Shown here one piece after another: positions 52,624 through 61,278 of a DNA stretch of 64,000 nucleotides. The stretch is from the NCBI RefSeq assembly GCF_041080675.1, contig NZ_CP163520.1, positions 2,418,001 to 2,482,000 on the forward strand, given 5' to 3'. Position numbers and translations under genes: made by a program. The stretch's first letter is position 1. Every line of letters begins with the position of its first letter. The notes beneath the pieces were generated by a model. The model saw only the letters and a program-made list of their open reading frames with translations, had not been told where the DNA came from and did no database searches. The stretch comes from Streptomyces sp. cg36 (GTDB lineage Bacteria; Actinomycetota; Actinomycetes; Streptomycetales; Streptomycetaceae).

Positions 52624-53886
52624 ATGTCGCTTCTGAACACCCCCCTCCATGAGCTGGACCCGGACGTCGCCGCCGCCGTCGACGCCGAGCTCCACCGCCA
52701 GCAGTCCACCCTCGAAATGATCGCCTCGGAGAACTTCGCTCCGGTCGCGGTCATGGAGGCCCAGGGCACGGTCCTCACCAACAAGTACGCCGAGGGCTAC
52801 CCGGGACGCCGCTACTACGGCGGCTGCGAGCACGTGGACGTGACCGAGCAGATCGCGATCGACCGGGTCAAGGACCTGTTCGGCGCGGAGTACGCCAACG
52901 TCCAGCCGCACTCCGGCGCCTCCGCCAACCAGGCCGCCCTGTTCGCGATCGCCCAGCCCGGCGACACGATCCTCGGCCTGGACCTGGCGCACGGCGGCCA
53001 CCTCACCCACGGCATGCGGCTGAACTTCTCCGGCAAGCAGTTCAACGTGGTCCCGTACCACGTCGACGCGGCCGGTCTGGTCGACATGGCCGAGGTCGAG
53101 CGGCTGGCCAAGGAGCACCGCCCCAAGGTCATCATCGCGGGCTGGTCCGCCTACCCGCGCCAGCTGGACTTCGCCGAGTTCCGCCGCATCGCGGACGAGG
53201 TCGAGGCGCTGCTGTGGGTCGACATGGCGCACTTCGCGGGTCTGGTGGCGGCCGGGCTGCACCCGAACCCGGTGCCGTTCGCCGACGTGGTCACCTCCAC
53301 CACGCACAAGACGCTGGGCGGCCCGCGCGGCGGCATCATCCTCTCCCGCGACACGGCCTTCGCCAAGAAGCTGAACTCCGCGGTCTTCCCCGGCTTCCAG
53401 GGCGGCCCGCTGGAGCACGTGATCGCGGCCAAGGCGGTCTCCTTCAAGGTGGCGGCCTCGGAGGAGTTCAAGGAGCGCCAGCAGCGCACCCTGGACGGCG
53501 CCCGGATCCTGGCCGAGCGCCTGGTCCAGGACGACGTCACCGCGCACGGCGTCGCGGTCCTGTCCGGCGGCACGGACGTGCACCTGGTCCTGGTGGACCT
53601 GCGCGACTCCGAGCTCGACGGCCAGCAGGCCGAGGACCGCCTCCACGAGGTCGGCATCACGGTCAACCGCAACGCCGTCCCGAACGACCCGCGGCCCCCG
53701 ATGGTCACCTCGGGCCTGCGGATCGGCACCCCGGCGCTGGCCACCCGCGGTTTCGGCGAGGACGACTTCCGTGAGGTCGCCGACATCATCGCCGAGACGC
53801 TGAAGCCGGACTTCGACAAGGCCGGCCTGGCCGCCCGGGTCTCGGCCCTGGCCGCCAAGCACCCGCTGTACCCCGGCCTGAAGTAG
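52624..53886 (+). CDS. glyA: Serine hydroxymethyltransferase
   Basis: A 420-aa PLP enzyme that interconverts serine and glycine with tetrahydrofolate. The PLP Lys is in [14 protein letters not shown] (about residue 228), and the N-terminal [17 protein letters not shown] and HSGASANQA motifs are intact. It lies 25 bp after gcvH with AGGACT as ribosome site. Together with the cleavage system it converts two glycines to one serine. Confidence 0.97.
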   Translation: MSLLNTPLHELDPDVAAAVDAELHRQQSTLEMIASENFAPVAVMEAQGTVLTNKYAEGYPGRRYYGGCEHVDVTEQIAIDRVKDLFGAEYANVQPHSGASANQAALFAIAQPGDTILGLDLAHGGHLTHGMRLNFSGKQFNVVPYHVDAAGLVDMAEVERLAKEHRPKVIIAGWSAYPRQLDFAEFRRIADEVEALLWVDMAHFAGLVAAGLHPNPVPFADVVTSTTHKTLGGPRGGIILSRDTAFAKKLNSAVFPGFQGGPLEHVIAAKAVSFKVAASEEFKERQQRTLDGARILAERLVQDDVTAHGVAVLSGGTDVHLVLVDLRDSELDGQQAEDRLHEVGITVNRNAVPNDPRPPMVTSGLRIGTPALATRGFGEDDFREVADIIAETLKPDFDKAGLAARVSALAAKHPLYPGLK

Positions 53887-53887
53887 T

Positions 53888-53964
53888 TTCGTACCCTTTT
53901 ATTCGTACGAACCTTCGGGGCACCGCGCACACTGGACACTGGACAGTGAGCACGGTGCCCCGAA
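53888..53964 (+). terminator. Double hairpin after glyA
   Basis: Hairpin 1: TTCGTAC (53888-53894) with GTACGAA (53905-53911). Hairpin 2: TTCGGGGCACCG (53914-53925) with CGGTGCCCCGAA (53953-53964), a perfect 12-bp stem whose loop holds two ACTGGAC repeats and CACTG/CAGTG pairs. They lie just after the glyA stop and 82 bp before sdaA, and may end glyA transcription or govern read-through into sdaA. Confidence 0.65.
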
Positions 53965-54045
53965 CCCTTGCACCGCCCGCTCGACCTGCTCGCTCTGCAC
54001 CACCCCGGCAGACAACGGCGTCTACCCCCACCTAGGAGTCCTCCC

Positions 54046-55416
54046 GTGGCCATCTCGGTCTTCGACCTGTTCTCGATCGGCATCGGCCCGTCCAGCTCCC
54101 ACACGGTCGGCCCGATGCGCGCTGCCCGGATGTTCGCGCGCCGTCTGAAGAACGAGGGCCTGCTGGCCCACACCGCCTCGATACGGGCCGAGCTGTACGG
54201 CTCGCTGGGCGCCACCGGCCACGGCCACGGCACCCCCAAGGCGGTCCTGCTGGGCCTGGAGGGCAACTCGCCCCGCACGGTCGACGTGGAGAGCGCCGAC
54301 GAGCAGGTGGAGCGGATCAAGGCGGACGGGCGGATCAACCTGCTCGGGGCCCACGAGATCCCCTTCGACTTCGACGAGGACCTCGTCCTGCACCGCCGCA
54401 AGGCGCTGCCCTACCACGCCAACGGGATGACGATCTTCGCGTACGACAGCGAGGGCGCCCTGGTCCTGGAGAAGACGTACTACTCGGTCGGCGGCGGCTT
54501 CGTCGTCGACGAGGACGCGGTCGCGGGCGAGAACCCGATCGTGCCCGACGACACCGTACTGAAGTACCCCTTCCGCACCGGTGACGAGCTGCTGCGCCTG
54601 GCGCGCGAGACCGGCCTGTCGATCTCCGCGCTGATGCTGGAGAACGAGAAGGCGTGGCGGACCGAGGACGAGATCCGCGCGGGCCTGCTGGAGATCTGGC
54701 GCGTCATGCAGGCGTGCGTCTCGCGCGGCATGTCCCGCGAGGGCATCCTGCCGGGCGGCCTCAAGGTCCGCCGCCGCGCCGCCACCACCGCCCGCCAGCT
54801 GCGCGCCGAGGGCAACCCGGACGCGCACGCCATGGAGTGGGCGACGCTGTACGCGATGGCGGTCAACGAGGAGAACGCGGCGGGCGGCCGGGTCGTCACC
54901 GCGCCCACCAACGGCGCCGCGGGCATCATCCCGGCCGTGCTGCACTACTACATGAACTTCGTGCCCGGCGCCGACGACGAGGGCGTGGTCCGCTTCCTGC
55001 TGGCCGCGGGCGCCATCGGCATGCTCTTCAAGGAGAACGCCTCGATCTCCGGCGCCGAGGTCGGCTGCCAGGGCGAGGTCGGCTCGGCCTGCTCGATGGC
55101 CGCGGGCGCCCTGGCCGAGGTCCTCGGCGGCACCCCGGAGCAGGTGGAGAACGCCGCGGAGATCGGCATGGAGCACAACCTGGGCCTGACCTGCGACCCG
55201 GTCGGCGGCCTGGTCCAGATCCCGTGCATCGAGCGCAATGGCATGGCGTCCGTGAAGGCCGTCACCGCCGCCAAGATGGCGATGCGCGGCGACGGCAGCC
55301 ACAAGGTCTCCCTGGACAAGGTCATCAAGACCATGAAGGAGACCGGCGCGGACATGTCCGTGAAGTACAAGGAGACCGCGCGGGGCGGTCTGGCGGTCAA
55401 CATCATCGAGTGCTGA
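54046..55416 (+). CDS. sdaA: L-serine ammonia-lyase, iron-sulfur type
   Basis: A 456-aa single-chain serine deaminase that turns serine into pyruvate and ammonia. The N-terminal beta domain opens [22 protein letters not shown]. The alpha domain carries the 4Fe-4S ligands: Cys residues in [18 protein letters not shown] and [15 protein letters not shown] 54046 has TAGGAG 8 nt upstream. It follows glyA, so glycine can flow through serine to pyruvate. A strong palindromic terminator follows. Confidence 0.96.
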   Translation: MAISVFDLFSIGIGPSSSHTVGPMRAARMFARRLKNEGLLAHTASIRAELYGSLGATGHGHGTPKAVLLGLEGNSPRTVDVESADEQVERIKADGRINLLGAHEIPFDFDEDLVLHRRKALPYHANGMTIFAYDSEGALVLEKTYYSVGGGFVVDEDAVAGENPIVPDDTVLKYPFRTGDELLRLARETGLSISALMLENEKAWRTEDEIRAGLLEIWRVMQACVSRGMSREGILPGGLKVRRRAATTARQLRAEGNPDAHAMEWATLYAMAVNEENAAGGRVVTAPTNGAAGIIPAVLHYYMNFVPGADDEGVVRFLLAAGAIGMLFKENASISGAEVGCQGEVGSACSMAAGALAEVLGGTPEQVENAAEIGMEHNLGLTCDPVGGLVQIPCIERNGMASVKAVTAAKMAMRGDGSHKVSLDKVIKTMKETGADMSVKYKETARGGLAVNIIEC

Positions 55417-55516
55417 GCGGCCGGACGGCGGAGCGCGCCCCCGGGAGGGCCCCCGAGCCCCGCTGAGGAGCGCGGGGAGCCGTTCCGCGCGAGCGGCCCC
55501 CACCCGGCCCCCGCCC

Positions 55517-55551
55517 GGCCCGCCGCCGGGGCGGCGCCCCGGCGGCGGGCC
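55517..55551. terminator. Convergent terminator
   Basis: GGCCCGCCGCCGGGGC (55517-55532), loop GGC, and its perfect complement (55536-55551): a 16-bp stem directly between the sdaA end and the stop of the opposing gene. Confidence 0.88.
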
Positions 55552-56211
55552 TCACGCCTTGAACGCCTCCGGCCGTTCCGGGGACGCCGCCGCCAGGGCG
55601 CGGGTGATCTCCTCGACACCGCCCTTGTTCCCGTACACCGGCGTGTCCGGCTGCTGCCGCCAGGACTCGTCGATCCCGCCCGCGTCCACCGTGTCGAAGC
55701 CCAGCTCGTCGATGAGCTCGCGGACCAGCCGCTTCGCCGCCGCGTCGTCCCCGGCCACCGGCAGCGCCATCCGGCCGGGGGCGCCCTCGGGGAGCGGCCT
55801 GCCGAGGATGTCCTCCGCGTACGTACCGTTGAACGCCTTGATCACCGGGTGCCCGATGCGCCGCTCGGTCCAGCGGCTCTCGGTCAGCCCCTCCTCGACC
55901 TCGGCGATCCGGCCGTCGCGCTCCTTGGGGTAGTAGTTGCCGGTGTCCAGCACGGCCACCCCCTCGGCCGCGCCGTCCAGGAACCCGGCGGGCAGGTCGG
56001 CGACGTTCTTGAACGGGATGGTCACCACGACCAGTTGGGCCCCCTCGGCGGCGTCGGTCACCGCGGCGGCCCGGGCGCCGGTCTCCTCGGCGAGCGCGGT
56101 GAGGGTGTGCGGGCCGCGCGAGTTGGCGATGGCCACCTCGTGCCCGAGCGCGGTGAGACGGCGGGCGAGGTTGCCGCCGATGTTGCCCGCGCCGATTATG
56201 CCGATCTTCAT
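55552..56211 (-). CDS. NADPH-dependent F420 reductase-like protein
   Basis: A 219-aa protein of the F420-dependent NADP reductase-like group (Rossmann domain with a short C-terminal part). The N-terminus KIGIIGAGNIGGNLARRL binds NADP, and IANSRGPHTL carries residues that contact the 2' phosphate. NYYPKERDG, RIGHPVIKAFNGTYAEDI and PVAGDD follow the family. Its cofactor may be F420 or a plain NADP substrate. ATG 56211. Confidence 0.85.
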   Translation of the reverse strand: MKIGIIGAGNIGGNLARRLTALGHEVAIANSRGPHTLTALAEETGARAAAVTDAAEGAQLVVVTIPFKNVADLPAGFLDGAAEGVAVLDTGNYYPKERDGRIAEVEEGLTESRWTERRIGHPVIKAFNGTYAEDILGRPLPEGAPGRMALPVAGDDAAAKRLVRELIDELGFDTVDAGGIDESWRQQPDTPVYGNKGGVEEITRALAAASPERPEAFKA

Positions 56212-56567
56212 CGAACTCCCCCTGCGGTGTGGTGCGTTGCGGTGCGCCGGGTGCGGCGCGGTGATCGACAACCGACGGGTGCGGGGAGTTATTCCACCGC
56301 CGACGGGGGCCGCGGGCGGGCGACGAGGACCGGAGAGGGCGACGCGAGCCCGGCGGGGGCGGGGGTCGGGCGGGCCCCGAGGGGCGCCGCCAACTGCCCG
56401 ACCACTCGGAGTCCGCACACTTCGAATCGATTCTTCGATCAATATGCCGATCCCTCGCACACCAGATGTTCACCCGCATTTTGGCCAATTACCGCACCTC
56501 GCTTGCACGTCCACATCGACTACAGTAAATTGGCGCCATATTTATCGGCTTCACTGGGGAGTGAGCC
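56212..56567. promoter_or_regulatory. Divergent promoter region before the HIT cassette
   Basis: 356 bp; the right half is much richer in A/T than its surroundings. GAATCGATTC (56424-56433) is a perfect palindrome. A promoter candidate is TTGCAC (56503-56508), 17 bp, TAAATT (56526-56531), with GGGGAG at 56555-56560 as ribosome site for the HIT gene. Confidence 0.55.
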
Positions 56568-57272
56568 ATGCCGAGTGCGGCGGAATGCACCGGGTCGGAT
56601 CTCTGCGACGAGGTATCCGGAACCCGGGACACCACATTCCTGCGCATTTACGAGGGCGAGCCGCCGAGCCGGCTGATCCGTGCGACCGAGAATTTCCGAT
56701 TACTCGTCGACCTCTCCCCCATGACCCTCGGCCATTTGTTACTGCTTCCCGTTGCCCATTATTTCAGCTTTGCCCAACTGGTCACCGACTTCCCCGCCGA
56801 ACTGGAAAGCATGCTCGGCACGCTCGAACCGATGTATCGAGAAACTTTCGGTGAATTCACCCTCCTTGAACACGGCTCGTCGCCCGGTATGCAATCCAGC
56901 GCCTGCATCTCCCACGCCCATTGGCACGTCCTCCCCGTGGACGGCCGCCGCCTGGACCGGCTCATCGTGGCCGACGGCCTCGGCACCACGGATCTGACCG
57001 GCGTGGAACAGCTGGCCGCGTTCGGCGGCATTCCGTACTTCATGTGCTGGCACGACGCGGGCCTGCGGGTCTACCAGCCCCGGCGCCCCCTGCGCAGCCA
57101 GTACCTCCGCTCCAAGGTCGGCGCCCTCGTGGGCATCGCCGACCCCCTGTGGGACTACGCGCTCGTGGTCCGCAAGGAACTCTTCCGCGAAACCGTCGCG
57201 CTGACGTCCTCCTGGGGCGCCCCGGCCGACCCCGACCCCGACCGAGCCCGCCCGGAGGCCAGGCGTGACTGA
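56568..57272 (+). CDS. HIT (histidine triad)-like protein with two TTA codons
   Basis: A 234-aa protein. Residues 40-125 look like a HIT domain: TENFRLLVDLSPMTLGHLLLLPVAHY and the triad HAHWH (116-120) in ISHAHWHVLPV. HIT proteins hydrolyse or transfer nucleotidyl groups through a His-nucleotide intermediate. The last 100 residues are not recognised. Codons 45 (56700-56702) and 58 (56739-56741) are TTA, so translation should need the bldA tRNA, and early codons are less G/C-rich than usual. It overlaps the next gene by 8 bp. Substrate unknown. Confidence 0.78.
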   Translation: MPSAAECTGSDLCDEVSGTRDTTFLRIYEGEPPSRLIRATENFRLLVDLSPMTLGHLLLLPVAHYFSFAQLVTDFPAELESMLGTLEPMYRETFGEFTLLEHGSSPGMQSSACISHAHWHVLPVDGRRLDRLIVADGLGTTDLTGVEQLAAFGGIPYFMCWHDAGLRVYQPRRPLRSQYLRSKVGALVGIADPLWDYALVVRKELFRETVALTSSWGAPADPDPDRARPEARRD

Positions 57273-57930
57273 ACTGTCCCTCTCCATCGACGGCCCCACC
57301 GCCAGCGGCAAGAGCACCCTCGCCACCGCACTCGCCCGGGAGCTGGGCCTGGCGTTCCTGGACACCGGACTCACCTACCGGAGCCTGGCGTTCGCGCTGG
57401 ACCACGAGAGCGCCGGGACGCTCGCCGCCGACCTCGGCTCGCTCCTGGTCCACCGCCCCGAGGTGTACGCGCGCGACGGCCGCGGAGTCCCCCTGCAGCG
57501 CCATGTGATCCTGTTCCGCGGCCAGGACATCACCGACCGGATCCACCACGCCTCGCTGGACGGCAACCTTAGGGCCGTCGCCCAGAACCCCGCCTGCCGG
57601 GCGGCGATCCTGGAACTGCACCGGTCGATCGCCGAGAAGCACCAGAAGATCGTCGCCGTCGGCCGCGACGTGGCCACCTCGCTCCTGACCGGTGCGAGCC
57701 TGCACGTCTACCTCACGGCCAGCGAATCCGTACGCGGTGAACGGCGCCGGGCGCAGTACCGGAACAATCCCGACCGCTCCATCAAGGTCGGTCCCGCCAC
57801 CGCGCTCGACCTGGAGAACCGCGACGCCATCCGGGCCCTGCCGAATTCGCTGGACCTCGACTCGACCTATCTGCCGGTGGACGCGGTGCGCAGAGCCACC
57901 CTGCGCGAGCTCGGGAAGTACGCGGCATGA
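57265..57930 (+). CDS. Cytidylate kinase-like protein
   Basis: A 221-aa P-loop kinase resembling Cmk. IDGPTASGKSTLA (residues 8-20) is the P-loop, and DTGLTYRSLA, VGRDVAT (Cmk GRDxGT) and NRDAIRAL...DLDSTYL follow Cmk landmarks. Some CMP-binding positions differ (GRDVATSLLTGA instead of GRDMGTVVFPDA), so the acceptor may be another nucleotide or metabolite. This is unlikely to be the housekeeping cmk, which normally sits with other genes. GTG 57265 has GGAGG upstream; the end overlaps the next gene (ATGA). Confidence 0.8.
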   Translation: MTELSLSIDGPTASGKSTLATALARELGLAFLDTGLTYRSLAFALDHESAGTLAADLGSLLVHRPEVYARDGRGVPLQRHVILFRGQDITDRIHHASLDGNLRAVAQNPACRAAILELHRSIAEKHQKIVAVGRDVATSLLTGASLHVYLTASESVRGERRRAQYRNNPDRSIKVGPATALDLENRDAIRALPNSLDLDSTYLPVDAVRRATLRELGKYAA

Positions 57931-59027
57931 GCGGCGGCCCCGTCCACTCCGACGAGCCCACCCGGGTCCAGCAGCTCGTCAACGCGTTCCTGACCGGCCA
58001 GTCGGGCCGGAATGTCGGCGCGGACGGCCTCGACGTCGAACTGACGGCGGGCGCCGACGCCAAGGACGACTGCGCGGTATATGAATTCCACACCCCCATG
58101 TCCCTGGTCGTGGGCTCGGACTATGTGCGCGGCCCCAAATTCGCGCTCTACGAGATGGGCCTGCTCTCCGGATTCGACATCGGGTACTACCTGGCGATCG
58201 CCAACATCAGCGATGTGGCCGCCATGGGCGCCACCCCGATCGGGCTGCTCAGCGTCGTCCGCTATCCCCACGAGGTGGACGACGCGGAGTTCCGCGAGAT
58301 CGTCGCCGGAATCCACCAGGGCTGCACGGACTGCGGCACGCTCAACGTCGGCGGGGACATCGGCAACGCCGAGCGGATCATCCTGTCGGCCACGGCGTTC
58401 GGCGTCTGCCGGCCGGGCGGGGCGCTGATGCGCGGCGGGGCGCGCCCCGGTGACCTGCTCTGCGTCACCGGCCCCTGCGGCCTGCTGGGCGCGGCCGTCG
58501 CCTACTTCCCCAAGCGCGACACCTTCGCCCGGAGCCTGTCGGCCGAGGTGGAGAAGCGGCTGCTCGACGGCTGGAAGCGGCCCCGGGCGCGGGTCGCCGA
58601 GGGCCGCGTCCTCGGCGGGCGGGGCCATGCCACGGCCTGCCAGGACACCTCGGACGGGCTGAAGGCGACGATCGAGCAGATCATGCGGGCGAGCGGGGTG
58701 GGGTTCCGGGTCGTCGAGGACGAGGTGCCCGTCGACCCGGCCGTCGAGCAGGTCGCGGCGCTGATGGGCGTGGAGCCGCTGGCCCTGGCGATGAGCGCCT
58801 CAGCGGACTTCCAGCTGGCGTTCACCGTGCCGCCGGGCGCGCTGGAGAAGTGCCGCACGGATTTCGCCGACGCGGGTCTGGAGTTCCATGTGATCGGTGA
58901 GGCCGACGAGACCGGGCGGGCGGAATCCATCAACCGCCACAATGCCGTGCGGCCCCTTCCCGGCGTTGCCTGGAAACATCAGAAAACGGACATCAGCCTT
59001 CTGGTCGCGGAGCGGCCCGCGGACTAG
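57927..59027 (+). CDS. ThiL/PurM-like (AIR synthase-related) ATP-dependent enzyme
   Basis: A 366-aa protein of the PurM/ThiL/HypE/SelD fold. Compared with thiamine-phosphate kinase, DDCAV, VGSDYVRG, NISDVAAMGA, VGGDIGN and QDTSDGL are kept, so ATP and Mg2+ binding look intact. The usual GEDYEL reads SADFQL, and the protein is about 40 residues longer than ThiL. It probably phosphorylates or amidates something other than thiamine phosphate. Coupled to the kinase-like gene before it by a 4-bp overlap. Confidence 0.78.
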   Translation: MSGGPVHSDEPTRVQQLVNAFLTGQSGRNVGADGLDVELTAGADAKDDCAVYEFHTPMSLVVGSDYVRGPKFALYEMGLLSGFDIGYYLAIANISDVAAMGATPIGLLSVVRYPHEVDDAEFREIVAGIHQGCTDCGTLNVGGDIGNAERIILSATAFGVCRPGGALMRGGARPGDLLCVTGPCGLLGAAVAYFPKRDTFARSLSAEVEKRLLDGWKRPRARVAEGRVLGGRGHATACQDTSDGLKATIEQIMRASGVGFRVVEDEVPVDPAVEQVAALMGVEPLALAMSASADFQLAFTVPPGALEKCRTDFADAGLEFHVIGEADETGRAESINRHNAVRPLPGVAWKHQKTDISLLVAERPAD

Positions 59028-59074
59028 CGGATTACCCCGTCAATTGCCCGGGTCACAGACCGGCCGGTAGCCCC

Positions 59075-59087
59075 TACACTGGCCGGA
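59075..59087 (+). promoter_or_regulatory. Possible leaderless promoter
   Basis: TACACT at 59075-59080 is a good -10 element and places the transcript start at or next to the A of the ATG at 59087. No ribosome site lies before that ATG. No convincing -35 was seen. Confidence 0.4.
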
Positions 59088-59854
59088 TGAGGGCCTTGAC
59101 CGCCAAGATCCTGGACCGGTTCACGCTGCTCGCGGCCAGCATATGCATGGTGGCCCGGCAGTACGATTTCCCCGACCGACAATTCTGGACCGGAATCTCC
59201 GACGAACACGCCTACGTCATTGTCGTCCTGATATGCGTGATCGGACTTTTCGGGGCCTTCACGCCGTTCCAGGCGTTCTCCGGGCGGCATGGCGTGGAGC
59301 GGCGCTCCGCCATCCGCCAGGAAATCCTCACGCATTACGGGAAAATGGTCTCGCTGGGCATTCACGCGCACCCGGCGATCGAACTCCAGGACCTGGGGCT
59401 GCACATCTGGCGCATTCGCCGGTCGCTGCGCCATCCGCTGCACGGCTGCCTCCAGCGGGTGGCGACCTACCGGCTCGGCAGCACCCCGGCCACCCGTTCG
59501 TTCGCCCCTCCCCGGGGGGTCGGGGTGGTCGGGCTGTGCTGGCAGCGGAACGCGGAGGTCTCGGTCGACGTGGCGAAGCTGGCGGCCGACCTGAGCGACC
59601 GGGCGAGGTTCGAGGCGTACCGGACGGCGCACGGCGCCGCGGCCGTGATGGGGTTCACCTGGCCGGAGTTCCAGCGGGTGAGCCACCGCGGCGCGGTCTT
59701 CGCCAGCCCGATCAGGGGCGCCGCCGGTGCCTTCCGCGGCTGCATCAGCGTGGACGCGAGCAGCGGGCACGACGCGCTGGACGTGCCGGACTTCTGGCAC
59801 GAGGTCAATTCGCTCTGCTCACGGCTCGGCCACGGCGGCCTCGACGACATCTGA
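59087..59854 (+). CDS. Membrane protein with possible GAF-like C-terminal domain
   Basis: A 255-aa protein. One clear hydrophobic helix lies at about residues 42-62 (VIVVLICVIGLFGAFTPF), perhaps another at 10-25. The middle (75-130) is basic. The C-terminal part (GVGVVGLCWQRN through GAFRGCISVDASSG) has the pattern of a GAF-like ligand-binding fold; this is a pattern judgement only. It follows the ThiL-like gene by 59 bp on the same strand and may use its own leaderless promoter. It could be a membrane sensor for the cassette. Confidence 0.6.
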   Translation: MRALTAKILDRFTLLAASICMVARQYDFPDRQFWTGISDEHAYVIVVLICVIGLFGAFTPFQAFSGRHGVERRSAIRQEILTHYGKMVSLGIHAHPAIELQDLGLHIWRIRRSLRHPLHGCLQRVATYRLGSTPATRSFAPPRGVGVVGLCWQRNAEVSVDVAKLAADLSDRARFEAYRTAHGAAAVMGFTWPEFQRVSHRGAVFASPIRGAAGAFRGCISVDASSGHDALDVPDFWHEVNSLCSRLGHGGLDDI

Positions 59855-59908
59855 GCCGACGCGCGCCCGAGGGCCGACGCGTCCGGGGCACCGGACGGGC
59901 GCGCCGCG

Positions 59909-60475
59909 CTACCGCCGCCCGGCCGCCGGTTCCACGGCCGGTTCCGCCGCCTCGGGGGCCTTGGGCATCCACTCGTCGGGGTCGCAGTTGGGCACGGCCT
60001 TGCGGATGCCGCCGCGCGGGTCCTCCACGTCCCCGAAGTGCCGGGGGATCAGATGGATGTGCAGATGGTCGACGGTCCGCCCGGCGGCGCGGCCCTCGTT
60101 GATGCCGATGGTGTACCCGTCGGGGTGGTGCTCGTCCGAAAGGCTTTCCTGCGCCGACCGGATCAGCGAGTAGGCGTCCTTGAGCTCGCGCGCCGTCAAA
60201 TGGAAGAACGACTCCACATGCCGCTTCGGGACGATTTCCACATGCCCCTCGGCCGCCGGGAAGTTGTCATAGCGCGCATAGAACGTCTTGTTCTCGTTCA
60301 TGATGCGGTTGAGATCGGGGTTGTCCTGTTCACAGAAAAGACAAGTGCCGTTCCCGGGCTGCCCGTTGTCGGCCGCTTCGCCGGACTCCGCCCCGCTCGG
60401 ACCCGACCGATCGAAGAGACGGCGCACGATCCGCCCCAGTCCCTCTTTCGGTGCGGGTGACAACGCGAAGGGCAT
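59909..60475 (-). CDS. HIT-family hydrolase
   Basis: A 188-aa protein with a standard HIT domain (residues 45-150). CLFCEQ starts it, FPAAEGHVEIVPKRHVESF is typical, and the triad is HLHIHLIPRHFGD. Likely activity is hydrolysis of AMP-linked or dinucleoside polyphosphate substrates. N- and C-terminal extensions are unusual in length and of low complexity. It converges on the membrane protein gene and is unlike the HIT protein at the other end of the region beyond the triad. Confidence 0.88.
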   Translation of the reverse strand: MPFALSPAPKEGLGRIVRRLFDRSGPSGAESGEAADNGQPGNGTCLFCEQDNPDLNRIMNENKTFYARYDNFPAAEGHVEIVPKRHVESFFHLTARELKDAYSLIRSAQESLSDEHHPDGYTIGINEGRAAGRTVDHLHIHLIPRHFGDVEDPRGGIRKAVPNCDPDEWMPKAPEAAEPAVEPAAGRR

Positions 60476-60657
60476 TTGATCGGCTCCTCTTCATTTGGTC
60501 GTACAGGCTCGGGGCCGGCAGCAGCACCGTCGAGTAACGTGCAAGAACGGTAGCGAAATCGCCGACGCCACGCCAGCGATTCCACCCCTTTCGGGGGTAA
60601 ATCGCGGGGACGACCTATGCGGGGAACGTTTTCGGATCGTGTTTCGAGCGCCGGTCG

Positions 60658-60681
60658 GCGGCCCGCGTCAGCGCGGGCCGC
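60658..60681 (-). terminator. Terminator after the EF-hand gene
   Basis: GCGGCCCGCG (60658-60667), loop TCAG, CGCGGGCCGC (60672-60681): perfect 10-bp stem, 16 bp after the stop. Confidence 0.75.
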
Positions 60682-60696
60682 ACGCCGTGCACGGGG

Positions 60697-60909
60697 TCAC
60701 TTGTTGAGGGACGCCCAGAACTCCTCGAAGGAGAGCTTGCCGTCGCCGTTGGCGTCCTTGGCCCGGATGATGGCCTGGGCCACGGTCTCGGTGACGTGGA
60801 AGTCGCCCAGCTGAGCCATGACCTGCTTGTACTCGGTCGCCGTGATCTCGCCGTTGCCGTCGACGTCGAGCTTCGCGAACGCCTTGCGGGCCTCTTCGAT
60901 GTCCGCCAC
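60697..60909 (-). CDS. cabB: EF-hand calcium-binding protein (calmodulin-like)
   Basis: A 70-aa protein with two complete EF-hand loops: DVDGNGEITATE (about residues 15-26) and DANGDGKLSFEE (about 51-62), both with the calcium ligands at 1, 3, 5, 7, 9 and 12. This length and layout match CabB, a small calmodulin-like protein described in Streptomyces. It probably buffers or senses calcium in the cytoplasm. GTG 60909 has AGGGG 8 nt upstream; a GTG three codons earlier is possible. Confidence 0.88.
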   Translation of the reverse strand: MADIEEARKAFAKLDVDGNGEITATEYKQVMAQLGDFHVTETVAQAIIRAKDANGDGKLSFEEFWASLNK

Positions 60910-60918
60910 TGGGTCCAC

Positions 60919-61278
60919 CCCTATCTTGGTGCGATTTTGACGGGGGCCAGACTAACCGGCCGCGCCCCCCTGGGCTGCGGCGGCCGTTCGCCCGGCCGCG
61001 GGCCCGGGGACCCGGACCGCCCGGGTGGCGCGGCCCGCGGTGCCCGCGGCGGCGTACGGGGGCGGGCGGCGGGCTACCGTCCGGTAGGAGCGACGGCGCC
61101 GCTGATCACGGGCCGCGTTGACTCAAACCTCCGGTCCGCGTTTCGTGGCGTCGAGTTCCCGCCAAAAGTCCGGGACCCCCTTCCCTACGCTCCGCCACCG
61201 AGCGCTAACTTCTTGCTGTCGCCGCCACACCGGGAGCACAGGGCTCCCAGGGACTCGCGGCGCTGGGGCGATTCAGGA
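60919..61278. promoter_or_regulatory. Divergent region before the cyclodipeptide operon
   Basis: 360 bp. CTACCG-TC-CGGTAG (61074-61087) is a perfect inverted repeat and likely operator. TTGACT at 61118-61123 could be a -35 element, although the -10 is unclear. GGGAGC (61232-61237) pairs with GCTCCC (61243-61248) in the probable leader RNA. No other gene is seen. Confidence 0.5.

Noticed and set aside
57265..57930. Calling this gene the housekeeping cmk
   Set aside because: The CMP-binding segment is changed and the context is not the usual one; I kept it as cytidylate kinase-like.
57927..59027. Calling this gene thiL (thiamine-monophosphate kinase)
   Set aside because: The GEDYEL motif is missing, the protein is longer than ThiL, and no thiamine gene is nearby.
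56568..60475. The HIT/kinase cassette as a phage-defence system
   Set aside because: No nuclease, toxin, pore-forming or prophage-associated gene is present. The fold set fits metabolite or nucleotide chemistry better, so I report it only as an unfamiliar cassette.
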